From: an uncultured Clostridia bacterium
GTDB lineage: Bacteria; Bacillota; Clostridia; Christensenellales; CAG-138
Reading direction: 5' to 3'
Length of the DNA stretch: 64,000 bases
Assembly (NCBI GenBank): GCA_934633985.1
Contig: CAKTYU010000004.1
Coordinates: 1 to 64,000, forward strand
Shown: in pieces, positions 8,148 to 16,431 of the stretch
Layout: every line of letters begins with the position of its first letter
Position numbering within the stretch: the first letter of the stretch is position 1
The notes under the pieces: generated by a model
The model's input: the letters and a program-made list of their open reading frames with translations, nothing else
Told to the model about the DNA's origin: nothing
Database searches by the model: none
Translations under genes and position numbers: made by a program

Positions 8148-8723
8148 CTATACGGCGCCGTATCCGGCGCGGTAGGCCCTGATGTTCATATCCCTGAACT
8201 TCTCCGGCACGGTATCCGCTATCACCGCTTCCCAATCTATGCCGTCCATGCCCAGCACCTTTACCATGCTGCCGAACAGCACTATATTCATGCACTTTGC
8301 ATTGCCGATATCCTTGGCTATGCTTGCCGCGTCCAGCGTATAGCACTTGAACTTGCTCTTCATGGCCTCTATGCAGCCCTCGGGATATTCAAACATCCCC
8401 GCCGCCGTGGTGGAGGACTCTATCTCAAAGTCGTTTATGACCGCTATCCCGTCCGGCTTGAGGTAATCGGCATAGCGCACCGCCTCCATCTTTTCAAAGG
8501 CCACCACTATATCCGCCGCGCCCTTGCCTATCACCGGGGAGTATACCTTCTCGCCCCAATGCACCTGGGTGGACACGCTTCCGCCGCGCTGGCTCATGCC
8601 ATGGACCTCGGACATCTTTACGTCGTATCCGGCGCGCATGAGCCCGTTTACCAGCACCTTCGCCGTAAGTATAGTTCCCTGGCCGCCTACGCCTACCAGT
8701 ATCGCGCTTTTATTATGTTCCAT
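8148..8723 (-). CDS. iorB: Indolepyruvate:ferredoxin oxidoreductase, beta subunit
   Basis: The 191-residue gamma-type domain protein (PF01558) has the N-terminal AILVGVGGQGTILTAKVL and SEVHGMSQRGGSV motifs typical of IorB. With IorA it forms the enzyme that oxidatively decarboxylates aryl 2-oxoacids (indolepyruvate, phenylpyruvate, 4-hydroxyphenylpyruvate) to acyl-CoA, passing electrons to ferredoxin in the cytoplasm. It begins 8 bases after iorA stops and is followed by buk. Confidence 0.92.
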   Translation of the reverse strand: MEHNKSAILVGVGGQGTILTAKVLVNGLMRAGYDVKMSEVHGMSQRGGSVSTQVHWGEKVYSPVIGKGAADIVVAFEKMEAVRYADYLKPDGIAVINDFEIESSTTAAGMFEYPEGCIEAMKSKFKCYTLDAASIAKDIGNAKCMNIVLFGSMVKVLGMDGIDWEAVIADTVPEKFRDMNIRAYRAGYGAV

Positions 8724-8730
8724 GGATTCT

Positions 8731-10485
8731 TTACTTCTCCCTTCTTGAAATAGCGCCCTTGGGGCATACCTGAGCGCACACGGTGCAGCCTATGCACTGT
8801 GCGGCGTCTATGCGCGCCTTGCCCTCATGCACCATGACGGCGGGACAGCCGACCTTTATGCACATCTTGCAGCCTATGCACTTCTGGGTATCCACCACGC
8901 ATAGTCCTATATCGTGCTTTATCCTCTTTATAAGCACACAGGGGCGGCGGGTTATGATGGCCGCCGGCACCTCGGAGGCCATGGCCTCCTGCACCGCGTT
9001 TTCCATGGCGCGAAGGTCCTGAGGATCCACGATTATGACCTTTTCAAAGCCTATGGAGGCCAGCACGTCCTCTATCTTGATCTTTTCCGCCACATCGCCC
9101 TGAAGCGTATAGCCGCTGCCCGGGTTATCCTGATGGCCCGTCATGCCGGTTATGGAGTTATCCAGCACCACGGGGATAACGTCGCCCTTGTTGTAGATTA
9201 TCTCCGCCGCGCCCGTCATGCCGCTGTGGAAGAAGGTGGAGTCGCCCATTATGCCGAATACCTTCTTGTCCTTAACGCCGCTCTGGCGGAAGGCCTTCGC
9301 CATGCCCATGGCGACCGTAAAGCCGCCGCCCATGCACACGCAGCTATCCAAGGCGGAAAGAGGCGCCGCCGCACCCAGCGTATAGCAGCCTATATCGCCG
9401 GCCACCACCGCGTTCCTGTGGCGGGAGATCGTATAGAAGAAGCCGCGATGGGGGCAGCCCGGGCAAAGCACCGGCGGGCGCGGCACGGGCTTTACATCGA
9501 GCTCCGCGCTTGCTGCCTTCTCCCCGAAAAGCCTTTCCTTAAGTATCTGCGGGTTGAGCTCGTACATATCGCCTATAAGCTCCTTGCCCACGCACTCTAT
9601 GCCGGCAGCCTTCATCTGCTCCTCCATAAAGCCGTCCAGCTCCTCTATGACGTACAGCTTATCGACCTTCTTTGCAAAGCTGCGTATCAGCTCTATGGGC
9701 AGGGGGTTGGTAAGCCCCAGCTTGAGGAAGGACGTATCCTCCGGGAAGGCGTCCTTGGCGTATTGATAGGCTATGGACGCCGTCACCACGCCTACATTGC
9801 TCCCCTTCAGCTCCATCCTGTTGAGCGGGCAGTCGCAGGCGTATTCCTCGAGCTTTTTCATGTTCTCTTCCAGCTTCGCCCTGTTTGCGTATGCGTTGGC
9901 GGGGGTGGATACGAACTTACGCACGTTGCGCGCATACTCCTTTGCCTCCTGCTCCTTCCTTTCGCCGAAGGTGACGAGGCTCTTGGAATGGGCTATCCTT
10001 GTGGTGGTCCTGAACAGCACGGGCATATCGAAGCGCTCTGATATCTCGTATGCGGTATGCATGAAATCGAGGCACTCCTGAGAATCCGACGGCTCCACCA
10101 TCGCTATCTTTGCGGCCCGCGCATAGTTCCTGTTGTCCTGCTCGTTCTGTGATGAATGCATGCTGGGATCGTCCGCGGATATTATCACAAACCCTCCGCT
10201 TACGCCGTTATAGGCCGCGGTAAAGATAGGGTCCGCCGCCACGTTCACGCCCACGTGCTTCATTGCGGCAAGGCTACGCACGCCGGCGATGCTCGCGCCG
10301 TATGCCACCTCCGCCGCCACCTTCTCGTTGGGCGCCCACTCGCAGTACAGATCCTTGCTGTATTGCGTAAGGTTTTCAAACACCTCGGTGCTGGGCGTGC
10401 CGGGATATGCCGAGCATACCTCCACGCCCGCCTCATACGCGCCCCTTGCTATCGCTTCATTTCCGTAAAGTAGATGCTTTTCCAA
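8731..10485 (-). CDS. iorA: Indolepyruvate:ferredoxin oxidoreductase, alpha subunit
   Basis: A 584-residue IorA. The N-terminal domain has GNEAIARGAYEAGVEVCSAYPGTPSTE, followed by CPGCPHRG, the TPP-binding GDIGCYTLG and GDSTFFHSG, and two 4Fe-4S motifs at the end (CIGCKMCIKVGCP and CIGCTVCAQVCP). The start is TTG 10485, nine bases after GGGAGG. It is the first gene of the operon iorA-iorB-buk-ptb-aminotransferase and is transcribed divergently from a LysR regulator. Archaeal IorAB feeds an ADP-forming acyl-CoA synthetase; here the ATP step would be Ptb-Buk. Confidence 0.94.
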   Translation of the reverse strand: MEKHLLYGNEAIARGAYEAGVEVCSAYPGTPSTEVFENLTQYSKDLYCEWAPNEKVAAEVAYGASIAGVRSLAAMKHVGVNVAADPIFTAAYNGVSGGFVIISADDPSMHSSQNEQDNRNYARAAKIAMVEPSDSQECLDFMHTAYEISERFDMPVLFRTTTRIAHSKSLVTFGERKEQEAKEYARNVRKFVSTPANAYANRAKLEENMKKLEEYACDCPLNRMELKGSNVGVVTASIAYQYAKDAFPEDTSFLKLGLTNPLPIELIRSFAKKVDKLYVIEELDGFMEEQMKAAGIECVGKELIGDMYELNPQILKERLFGEKAASAELDVKPVPRPPVLCPGCPHRGFFYTISRHRNAVVAGDIGCYTLGAAAPLSALDSCVCMGGGFTVAMGMAKAFRQSGVKDKKVFGIMGDSTFFHSGMTGAAEIIYNKGDVIPVVLDNSITGMTGHQDNPGSGYTLQGDVAEKIKIEDVLASIGFEKVIIVDPQDLRAMENAVQEAMASEVPAAIITRRPCVLIKRIKHDIGLCVVDTQKCIGCKMCIKVGCPAVMVHEGKARIDAAQCIGCTVCAQVCPKGAISRREK

Positions 10486-10650
10486 ATTTATACGCCTCCC
10501 ATCAAATTAAAAGAGTTGCTCCATAGCTGCTGAATTGACTGATTTTTCTGTTTCCCTAATGATATTTTATTGCAGCTTATTGCGCTGTGTAAAGTGCAAC
10601 CTTATAATAATGATATTAGTAAATCTTATTGTAAAGGGGGAAGGCGCTCC
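10486..10650. promoter_or_regulatory. Divergent control region between iorA and the LysR gene
   Basis: This 165-base AT-rich gap holds a plus-strand promoter for the regulator, TTGCGC (10580-10585) and TATAAT (10603-10608) 17 bases apart. AATGATATT occurs twice in direct orientation, at 10558-10566 and 10609-10617, 51 bases apart, one on each side of that promoter. TTATTGCAGCTTATTGCG between them has T-rich half-sites. These repeats are the best candidates for LysR binding sites. Confidence 0.55.
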
Positions 10651-11544
10651 GTGAACGTGCTTCAGCTCATATATGTCCTTGAGGTCGCGAAATATCACAA
10701 CGTATCCAAGGCGGCGGGCAGGCTCTACCTCTCCCAGTCCGCCCTTTCCCAGCAGATATCCCGGTTGGAAAAGGAGCTTGGGTACGAGCTTTTCACCCGC
10801 GCCTCCCATGGGCTATACCTTACGGAAAGGGGCAGGCAGTTTTGCGCCGCGGCGCAGCCCGCGGTGGATAGCTGGCAGCGGTTTCAGCGCAGCATAGGCT
10901 TTGCGGACGACCGATATAAAAAGCACCTCCGCATCGCCATGGGCTCGCGGGTGTATTCAAACGGCCTTTTTCAGGATATAGCGTCTTTCTTTGATAATCT
11001 CCCCGACCTGGAGGTGACCTTCATAACCGAGGCGGGGTTCGACTACCTCGCGGGGCTAAAGGAGGGCTCCATAGACCTTGCTCTGGACAGGCTACCGCCC
11101 CAAAGCCTTATGAAGGACTGCCCGCCGCTGGATTGCTGCGAGCTAATAGGCGAAAACCAGTGCGTGCTGATGTCCCAGTTAGACCCGCGGAGCGAGCTTA
11201 AATACATCTCCACAAGGGATCTGCAGGGCAGCACCATGATAACCGGCCTGGAGGGCTCCATCGAGGACAGGACGCTCAAGGAGACCTTCAAAAAGCACAA
11301 TATCTCCCCCGGGCGCGTATACCGCTCCGACGGCATACACACTGTCATAAACCTCATACGCAGCGGCAAGGGCATAGCCCTGGGGCCCCGCTCCTTTGCC
11401 TCGTATTACGGCGTGGCGGCGGTGCCTCTCAACCCGCCCGGGCTGGTCTATCTCAGCTTTATATGCCCCGCCGAGCGCTCCGGCTCGCCGGAGATAGTCA
11501 TGTTCCGCGAATACCTTCTAAATATATGCAAAAACATGCCCTGA
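10651..11544 (+). CDS. LysR-family transcriptional regulator
   Basis: The 297-residue protein starts at GTG 10651, ten bases after GGGGG; the frame is open further upstream through the promoter, which I exclude. Residues about 1-60 form the LysR winged helix-turn-helix (VSKAAGRLYLSQSALSQQISRLEKELGYELF), and the rest is a periplasmic-binding-like effector domain. It is divergent from iorA, the classical arrangement of a LysR regulator and its target, so it probably controls the fermentation operon in response to an aromatic or branched-chain metabolite (inference). Confidence 0.88.
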   Translation: MNVLQLIYVLEVAKYHNVSKAAGRLYLSQSALSQQISRLEKELGYELFTRASHGLYLTERGRQFCAAAQPAVDSWQRFQRSIGFADDRYKKHLRIAMGSRVYSNGLFQDIASFFDNLPDLEVTFITEAGFDYLAGLKEGSIDLALDRLPPQSLMKDCPPLDCCELIGENQCVLMSQLDPRSELKYISTRDLQGSTMITGLEGSIEDRTLKETFKKHNISPGRVYRSDGIHTVINLIRSGKGIALGPRSFASYYGVAAVPLNPPGLVYLSFICPAERSGSPEIVMFREYLLNICKNMP

Positions 11545-11580
11545 CCGTTTTTTAAATCCCTTTTGATATTATTTCGAAAA

Positions 11581-11617
11581 AGGGCTTGACGGCGTTTTTC
11601 CCGCGCCGTCAGGCCCT
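11581..11617. terminator. Bidirectional terminator between the LysR gene and the SpoIID-like gene
   Basis: AGGGCTTGACGGCG pairs with CGCCGTCAGGCCCT (one G-T pair), with T-rich sequence on both sides. Confidence 0.85.
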
Positions 11618-11630
11618 CTTTTGCTTTATC

Positions 11631-14600
11631 CTATTGATCTGAAAGGCTTACGTACTTGTCGTACAGGAAGCCGTACTGATCCTTGCACCTTGCGAAGCAC
11701 CATCCGTCGGACACGTAATACACCGTCACGCTCTCGCCCTTGTCCAGCCTGCCCAGCTTGCTGCTGCCGGTGGAGGGGCCGCTCCTGATGTTCACCTCGG
11801 AATTGGTCACGCACTTCTGCGGCGTTATGCCAGCGCTGACCTTTTGTATGTCCACGGTGCCCTCCTTCGTGGGCTTTAGATGGTCTGAGCTTATAAAGCC
11901 CGCCTGACCGCCGTATACGACGTAATACCAGTTTCCCGTCCGGCCTATTATCTCCACCTCCGCGCCCTTTTTGAGGGTCTCGTAGACCTTGGTGTTCTTG
12001 GTGCTTGGTCCGCTCCTGAAGTTCACCTTGGAGCCGGTCTCGCCCCGCGGCAGCGCCACGCCGGAGCCGCCGCCGGGCTTTGCAGCGGTATCCTTATCCT
12101 TCTCTCCCGCGCCTACCGCCGTGCCCTTGTCCTGCGCCGTGCCGGTGACGTACTTTGCGTATATGTAGCCCCGGGTACCCTTGTATTCCACCAGCCGCCA
12201 GCCGTTTTCATCGGCGTATACCGTGACCTCCGTGCCCTTGGGAAGCCGCGCCAGCTTCTTGGTACCGGAGGAGGGGCCCTGCCGCATATTCACGTTGGCG
12301 TTGGTCTTGCCTGTGCCTATGGCGTCGTCGCTTTCCGCCTTGCCCGCATCCTGCTGCGCGTTCCCCGCGTAAGCCTCCGTGACCTTTACGTACTTCGAGC
12401 TTACAAAGCCCGCCGTGCCGTCGGAGGTCTTAACGGAGTACCAGCCGTCCGTCTTGCCGTAAAGCGTAAGCTCGGTATTCTTTTTGAGGGTAGCTATCAC
12501 CGCCGAATCGGTGTTGCCTCCCTTGCGGAGCCTTACGCTGCCCGTGGTAACGCCCTTTCCGGAAGCGTCCGAGCCGTTTATCCTCTGGTCGCCCGTCTGC
12601 TGTATATAATCCTTATGCACATACCCCTTTAGCTGCCCTGTCTGGACGCTGTACCAGCTTCCGGACTGTCCCAGTATGTATACGCCGGTGTTCTTTTCCA
12701 GCTTCTTCAGTGAATTATACGACGTGCCGGGGCCTATCCGCATATTCACGCCGGAGGCGGTCACACGGCCTGCCTTTACCGTATCCCCGCCGTCCTCCTG
12801 CTTAGGCGCCGTCGCGGCGTTATCCGGGGCCTTGCCTTCCTCCTGCTTGTCCCCGCCCGCGACCTTTACATAGCTTTCGCTGATATAGCCCAGCTTGCCC
12901 TCCGCCTCACCGTAATACCAGCCGCCGGTCTTGCCGTATATGCTTATTTTTGTGTTTTTATCCAGCCTGCCTATGCTGGCGTAAGAAGCGGCGGGGCCCT
13001 TGCGGAAGTTTACCCCCTGCCCCGTCACCACGCCGGAGGCCACGGGCTCCGGGACCAGCACCGTCGCCGGCGGCCCGTCCTCAGCATTTCCGCCGCTTTC
13101 CCCGCCGGTATCCGGCGGCTTCACCTCGGCGTCCGGCTGCTGCGCCGGGTAGCCCGTTATGCTCACGTATGTGGATATGACGTATCCCTTGCTCCCGCTC
13201 GGCGTGGATACCAGATACCATCCTCCCTTGGAACCGTATATGTATAGCCGCGTATCCCTGTCCAGCTTGTCTATGCTCTCATAGGAGGTGCCGGGGCCCG
13301 TCCTCATGTTCACGCCGGAGCCGTTCACCGTTCCGTATGCCCTCACGCCCTCCGGCGCGTCTGCATCGGGTGGGGCGGAGGGCTGCGGGGTAGCCTCGGC
13401 CTGTGCGCCGCTATTCTTGTTTACGGGATCCTGTGGCTCAGATACCCTTATGCTTGCAAGGGATGCGCCGGGATAGTAGAAGCTCAGTATTTCCCGATAG
13501 CTCATGCCCGCGCTCCCCATCGCCTGCGCACCGCGCTGGCTCATGCCCACGCCGTGGCCGTAGCGCACATGGTATATCCTGTAATATCCCGATGAGTCCA
13601 TCTCGCCCCAGTATGCGCGCAGGGTCTTGTCGTACACCACGCCATAGCTCTCCAGCTCGCTCGTATAGAACTCCAGGGCCACGCTTCTTGAATCCGAACC
13701 GCTCTGGCTCGCCGCAAGCTCTATGCTGCATTTTGACATGCAGCGGCTGGTGCCGGAGTGCTTGGGCGTATGGAGCGATACGGAGTATATACCGTCTATC
13801 TGGTTGACCTGATATCCCAGCGCCCTTGACGCCTTATCCAGCAGCATATTCATAAGCGCCGGGCTTATCTCTCCTCCCATATTCACCGGGAGCTTTACGG
13901 TCTCCATCTTGCTGTATGCGTTGCTGAGGTCGTAAGGATCCAGCCGTATATCGTAGCCGCTGTCGCTCACCCGCTTTGCGGGCCAGGCCTGGCTGGGCAA
14001 AAGGGTCTCGCCGCCGTTGCTTGCGGCGTAATAGGTGCAGAGCATCCTGCCGTTTACCGCAAGTATTTCGCCGAGCGTGCTGTCCACCGCCGCTATTACG
14101 TTTGTATAGGAGGCGTTGTAGCCCTTGTATACCTGCTCCGCCGAGGTGTCCCCTATATAGTAATCTCCCGAGGCGGTCATGTTTGAAAGCACATAGCACT
14201 TTGCCGCCACAGCCTGCGCCTTAAGCGCCTCTATGGGGAAGGTGTCGCTCATCTCATACCCCACCACGCCGTAAAGGTAGTGGGCCAGCGGCACCTCGTT
14301 CACCACGCGGATATAGCCGGAGGACATCACCTTCAGGTTAAAGTGACCAAGGTAGCACCTGCCGTTGAGCTTCATGTAGCCCGCATCCCGCGCTACCCTC
14401 TCGCGCATCACGGAAAGCGACCGGCCGGTATACAGCTCGCCCTGGGAGCCGGAATGGTAAAGCGTCATGGTGCCGTCGCCGTTGCTGCGTACAGTCACGG
14501 TGCCTCCGGTGAACTCCGCGCCGTTTTCCTTTACGAAGTACCTGCCGGAAGCATACATGGTGAGAACGGTGGCGTTATTTGTGGAGAGCTTTACCTTTAT

Positions 14601-14690
14601 CCAACTGTAATCCTCCGCCGCGTGAGCCTGCTGCGGCACGGCGCAGAGCAGCACCGCCGCCATAAGCATCGCCAACAACCTCTTGATCAT
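11631..14690 (-). CDS. Secreted SpoIID/LytB-domain protein with seven SH3b repeats
   Basis: The 1019-residue exported protein has a signal peptide (MIKRLLAMLMAAVLLCAVPQQAHA, cleavage after AHA). Residues about 120-410 form a SpoIID/LytB domain with VVGYEMSDTFPIEALKAQAVAAK and GHGVGMSQRGAQAM; SpoIID enzymes strip peptide-free glycan as lytic transglycosylases. Seven SH3b wall-binding repeats follow, each starting with a motif like VNMRTGPGTSY and ending GY(V/I)xxxYV, separated by Pro/Asp/Lys-rich linkers. SpoIID of sporulation is only about 330 residues, so this is a surface wall-remodelling relative. No sporulation neighbours are seen. It converges on the LysR gene. Confidence 0.88.
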   Translation of the reverse strand: MIKRLLAMLMAAVLLCAVPQQAHAAEDYSWIKVKLSTNNATVLTMYASGRYFVKENGAEFTGGTVTVRSNGDGTMTLYHSGSQGELYTGRSLSVMRERVARDAGYMKLNGRCYLGHFNLKVMSSGYIRVVNEVPLAHYLYGVVGYEMSDTFPIEALKAQAVAAKCYVLSNMTASGDYYIGDTSAEQVYKGYNASYTNVIAAVDSTLGEILAVNGRMLCTYYAASNGGETLLPSQAWPAKRVSDSGYDIRLDPYDLSNAYSKMETVKLPVNMGGEISPALMNMLLDKASRALGYQVNQIDGIYSVSLHTPKHSGTSRCMSKCSIELAASQSGSDSRSVALEFYTSELESYGVVYDKTLRAYWGEMDSSGYYRIYHVRYGHGVGMSQRGAQAMGSAGMSYREILSFYYPGASLASIRVSEPQDPVNKNSGAQAEATPQPSAPPDADAPEGVRAYGTVNGSGVNMRTGPGTSYESIDKLDRDTRLYIYGSKGGWYLVSTPSGSKGYVISTYVSITGYPAQQPDAEVKPPDTGGESGGNAEDGPPATVLVPEPVASGVVTGQGVNFRKGPAASYASIGRLDKNTKISIYGKTGGWYYGEAEGKLGYISESYVKVAGGDKQEEGKAPDNAATAPKQEDGGDTVKAGRVTASGVNMRIGPGTSYNSLKKLEKNTGVYILGQSGSWYSVQTGQLKGYVHKDYIQQTGDQRINGSDASGKGVTTGSVRLRKGGNTDSAVIATLKKNTELTLYGKTDGWYSVKTSDGTAGFVSSKYVKVTEAYAGNAQQDAGKAESDDAIGTGKTNANVNMRQGPSSGTKKLARLPKGTEVTVYADENGWRLVEYKGTRGYIYAKYVTGTAQDKGTAVGAGEKDKDTAAKPGGGSGVALPRGETGSKVNFRSGPSTKNTKVYETLKKGAEVEIIGRTGNWYYVVYGGQAGFISSDHLKPTKEGTVDIQKVSAGITPQKCVTNSEVNIRSGPSTGSSKLGRLDKGESVTVYYVSDGWCFARCKDQYGFLYDKYVSLSDQ

Positions 14691-14816
14691 GCGTTACCCC
14701 TAAAAAAACATAAATTGCTCGAACTGTATCGAATTATATAGAAATATACCATATATCGTCGTAATTGTGTGGGTTTGCACAGTTTATTTACAAATTTGAG
14801 ACAAAATACCGGCTGC

Positions 14817-14847
14817 AAAAAAGCTCCCCCGCTTATCCCGGGGGAGC
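14817..14847 (-). terminator. Terminator after the MsmX/UgpC-type ATPase gene
   Basis: On the minus strand GCTCCCCCG (14847-14839) pairs with CGGGGGAGC (14831-14823), followed by six Ts. Confidence 0.85.
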
Positions 14848-14868
14848 ATACAGCCTTTAATATTATGC

Positions 14869-16053
14869 TTAGATGAGGTTCTTTTCGTCCTGCTTGCTGA
14901 ACATGTGCAGCACGTTGCCGCCGAAGGTGAAGTTTATCCTGTTTCCGTAGCTGAACATCTGATGGGCGCTGCCCTCGAGGTCCATGGTGGGGATTATCAC
15001 CACAACGTCCTTGCCGTTGGCCTCCACGTGGAGATGCACGGAGCTTCCCATCATCTCGGATACGTCCACCGTCGCGCTGATGTGCGCCGCCGCGTCGTCT
15101 GAGCACAGCATTATGTGCTCCGGCCTGATGCCGAGGGTTATATCCTGCGGCTCGGCGTTTTTGTCCCTAAGCGCCTGCTGCTTATCCTCGGGCAGGCACA
15201 CCTTGGCGCCGTCCAGCTCAATATAGTACCCGTCGGCGTCCTTATCCAGCCTTGCATCGAAGAAGTTCATCTGGGGAGTGCCTATGAAGCCCGCCACGAA
15301 GAGGTTCGCGGGGTGGTTGAACACCTCCTGAGGGGTGCCTATCTGCTGTATGAAGCCGTCCCGCATTATTACTATGCGGTCGCCCAGGGTCATTGCCTCG
15401 GTCTGGTCGTGGGTCACGTAAACGAAGGTGGTATTTATCCTCTGACGCAGCTTTATAAGCTCGGCGCGCATCTGGTTGCGGAGCTTTGCGTCGAGGTTGG
15501 AGAGGGGCTCGTCCATCAGGAATACGGCAGGGTCGCGCACTATCGCCCGCCCTATGGCCACGCGCTGGCGCTGTCCGCCGGAGAGGGCCTTGGGCTTGCG
15601 GTCGAGATACTCGGTTATGTCCAGTATTTCCGCCGCTTCCCTTACCTTGCGGTCTATCTCGTCCTTAGGGGTTTTTTTGAGCTTGAGCGAGAAGGCCATA
15701 TTCTCATATACCGTCATGTGAGGATACAGCGCGTAGTTCTGGAATACCATGGCGATATTCCTGTCCTTGGGGGCCACGTCGTTCATAAGCTTGTCGCCTA
15801 TGTACAGCTCGCCGGCGGTGATGTCCTCCAGCCCCGCTATCATACGCAGGGTAGTGGACTTTCCGCATCCGGAGGGGCCAACCAGCACGATAAATTCCTT
15901 GTCCGCGATGTCGAGGTTGAACTCCTGCACCGCCACGACGCCCTCGTCCGTGATCTGAAGGTTGTGCTTCTTTTCGGCCTGTTCCTTGGCCTTTTTCTTG
16001 GGCTCGCTGTTGGGGTAGACCTTCTTGATGTTTTTCAGGCTTACTTCTGCCAT
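14869..16053 (-). CDS. Sugar ABC transporter ATP-binding protein, MsmX/UgpC type
   Basis: A 394-residue CUT1-type ATPase with Walker A GPSGCGKST, Q-loop QNYALYPHMTV, signature LSGGQRQRVAIGRA, Walker B VFLMDEPLSNLDAKLR, H-loop THDQTEA and a C-terminal TOBE domain (GIRPEHI). It starts at MAEVSLKNIKKVYP (16053), as family members do; the SD is weak. An unusual lysine-rich insertion (PNSEPKKKAKEQAEKKHN) separates the first strand from the core. No permease or binding-protein genes adjoin, so it is probably a shared ATPase energising several carbohydrate importers encoded elsewhere, like MsmX of Bacillus. It is monocistronic, with its own promoter and terminator. Confidence 0.9.
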   Translation of the reverse strand: MAEVSLKNIKKVYPNSEPKKKAKEQAEKKHNLQITDEGVVAVQEFNLDIADKEFIVLVGPSGCGKSTTLRMIAGLEDITAGELYIGDKLMNDVAPKDRNIAMVFQNYALYPHMTVYENMAFSLKLKKTPKDEIDRKVREAAEILDITEYLDRKPKALSGGQRQRVAIGRAIVRDPAVFLMDEPLSNLDAKLRNQMRAELIKLRQRINTTFVYVTHDQTEAMTLGDRIVIMRDGFIQQIGTPQEVFNHPANLFVAGFIGTPQMNFFDARLDKDADGYYIELDGAKVCLPEDKQQALRDKNAEPQDITLGIRPEHIMLCSDDAAAHISATVDVSEMMGSSVHLHVEANGKDVVVIIPTMDLEGSAHQMFSYGNRINFTFGGNVLHMFSKQDEKNLI

Positions 16054-16272
16054 ATTCTTTTTTCGGCTGCGACCGTCCTGCCTCCGCAATGAACGGCCTC
16101 GGGATAAAGGCGCTTATCCCATTACGACAGGTCTCCACACTGCCGCACCGCCAGCCGCGGCGGATCTTCTCCTTTTTTAGCCCCTCGCGCGTTATTTTTT
16201 AAGTGGAGTAACGCGCAGGGGTTAAATAGGCTTATTTTATTAAATATAGCACATCCGCCCGCGCCATTTCAA
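16054..16272 (-). promoter_or_regulatory. Promoter and hairpin leader of the MsmX/UgpC-type gene
   Basis: On the minus strand TTGAAA (16272-16267) and TATATT (16248-16243) are 18 bases apart. The resulting leader of about 185 nt contains a strong stem: AACCCCTGCGCGTTA and TAACGCGCGAGGGG pair with one bulge at about 16180-16222. No long T-run follows, so it is more likely a regulatory or stabilising hairpin than a plain terminator. I do not recognise a known riboswitch. Confidence 0.5.
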
Positions 16273-16343
16273 CGCCTGCACGCCGTATTTTTTCACTTTT
16301 TCCATAAAGAAAAACGGCGAATTTGTTAAAGGATAAACTTTTC

Positions 16344-16371
16344 TTGAAAATGCCCCCGCCGATGCTATATT
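16344..16371 (+). promoter_or_regulatory. Promoter of the radical SAM gene
   Basis: TTGAAA (16344-16349) and TATATT (16366-16371), 16 bases apart, lie about 60 bases before the start codon. Confidence 0.6.
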
Positions 16372-16431
16372 ATAGTCTGTGTAGAAATATAATTTCCCCC
16401 ACAGCTTCTTATGTTCCCCGGAGGACTTCAA

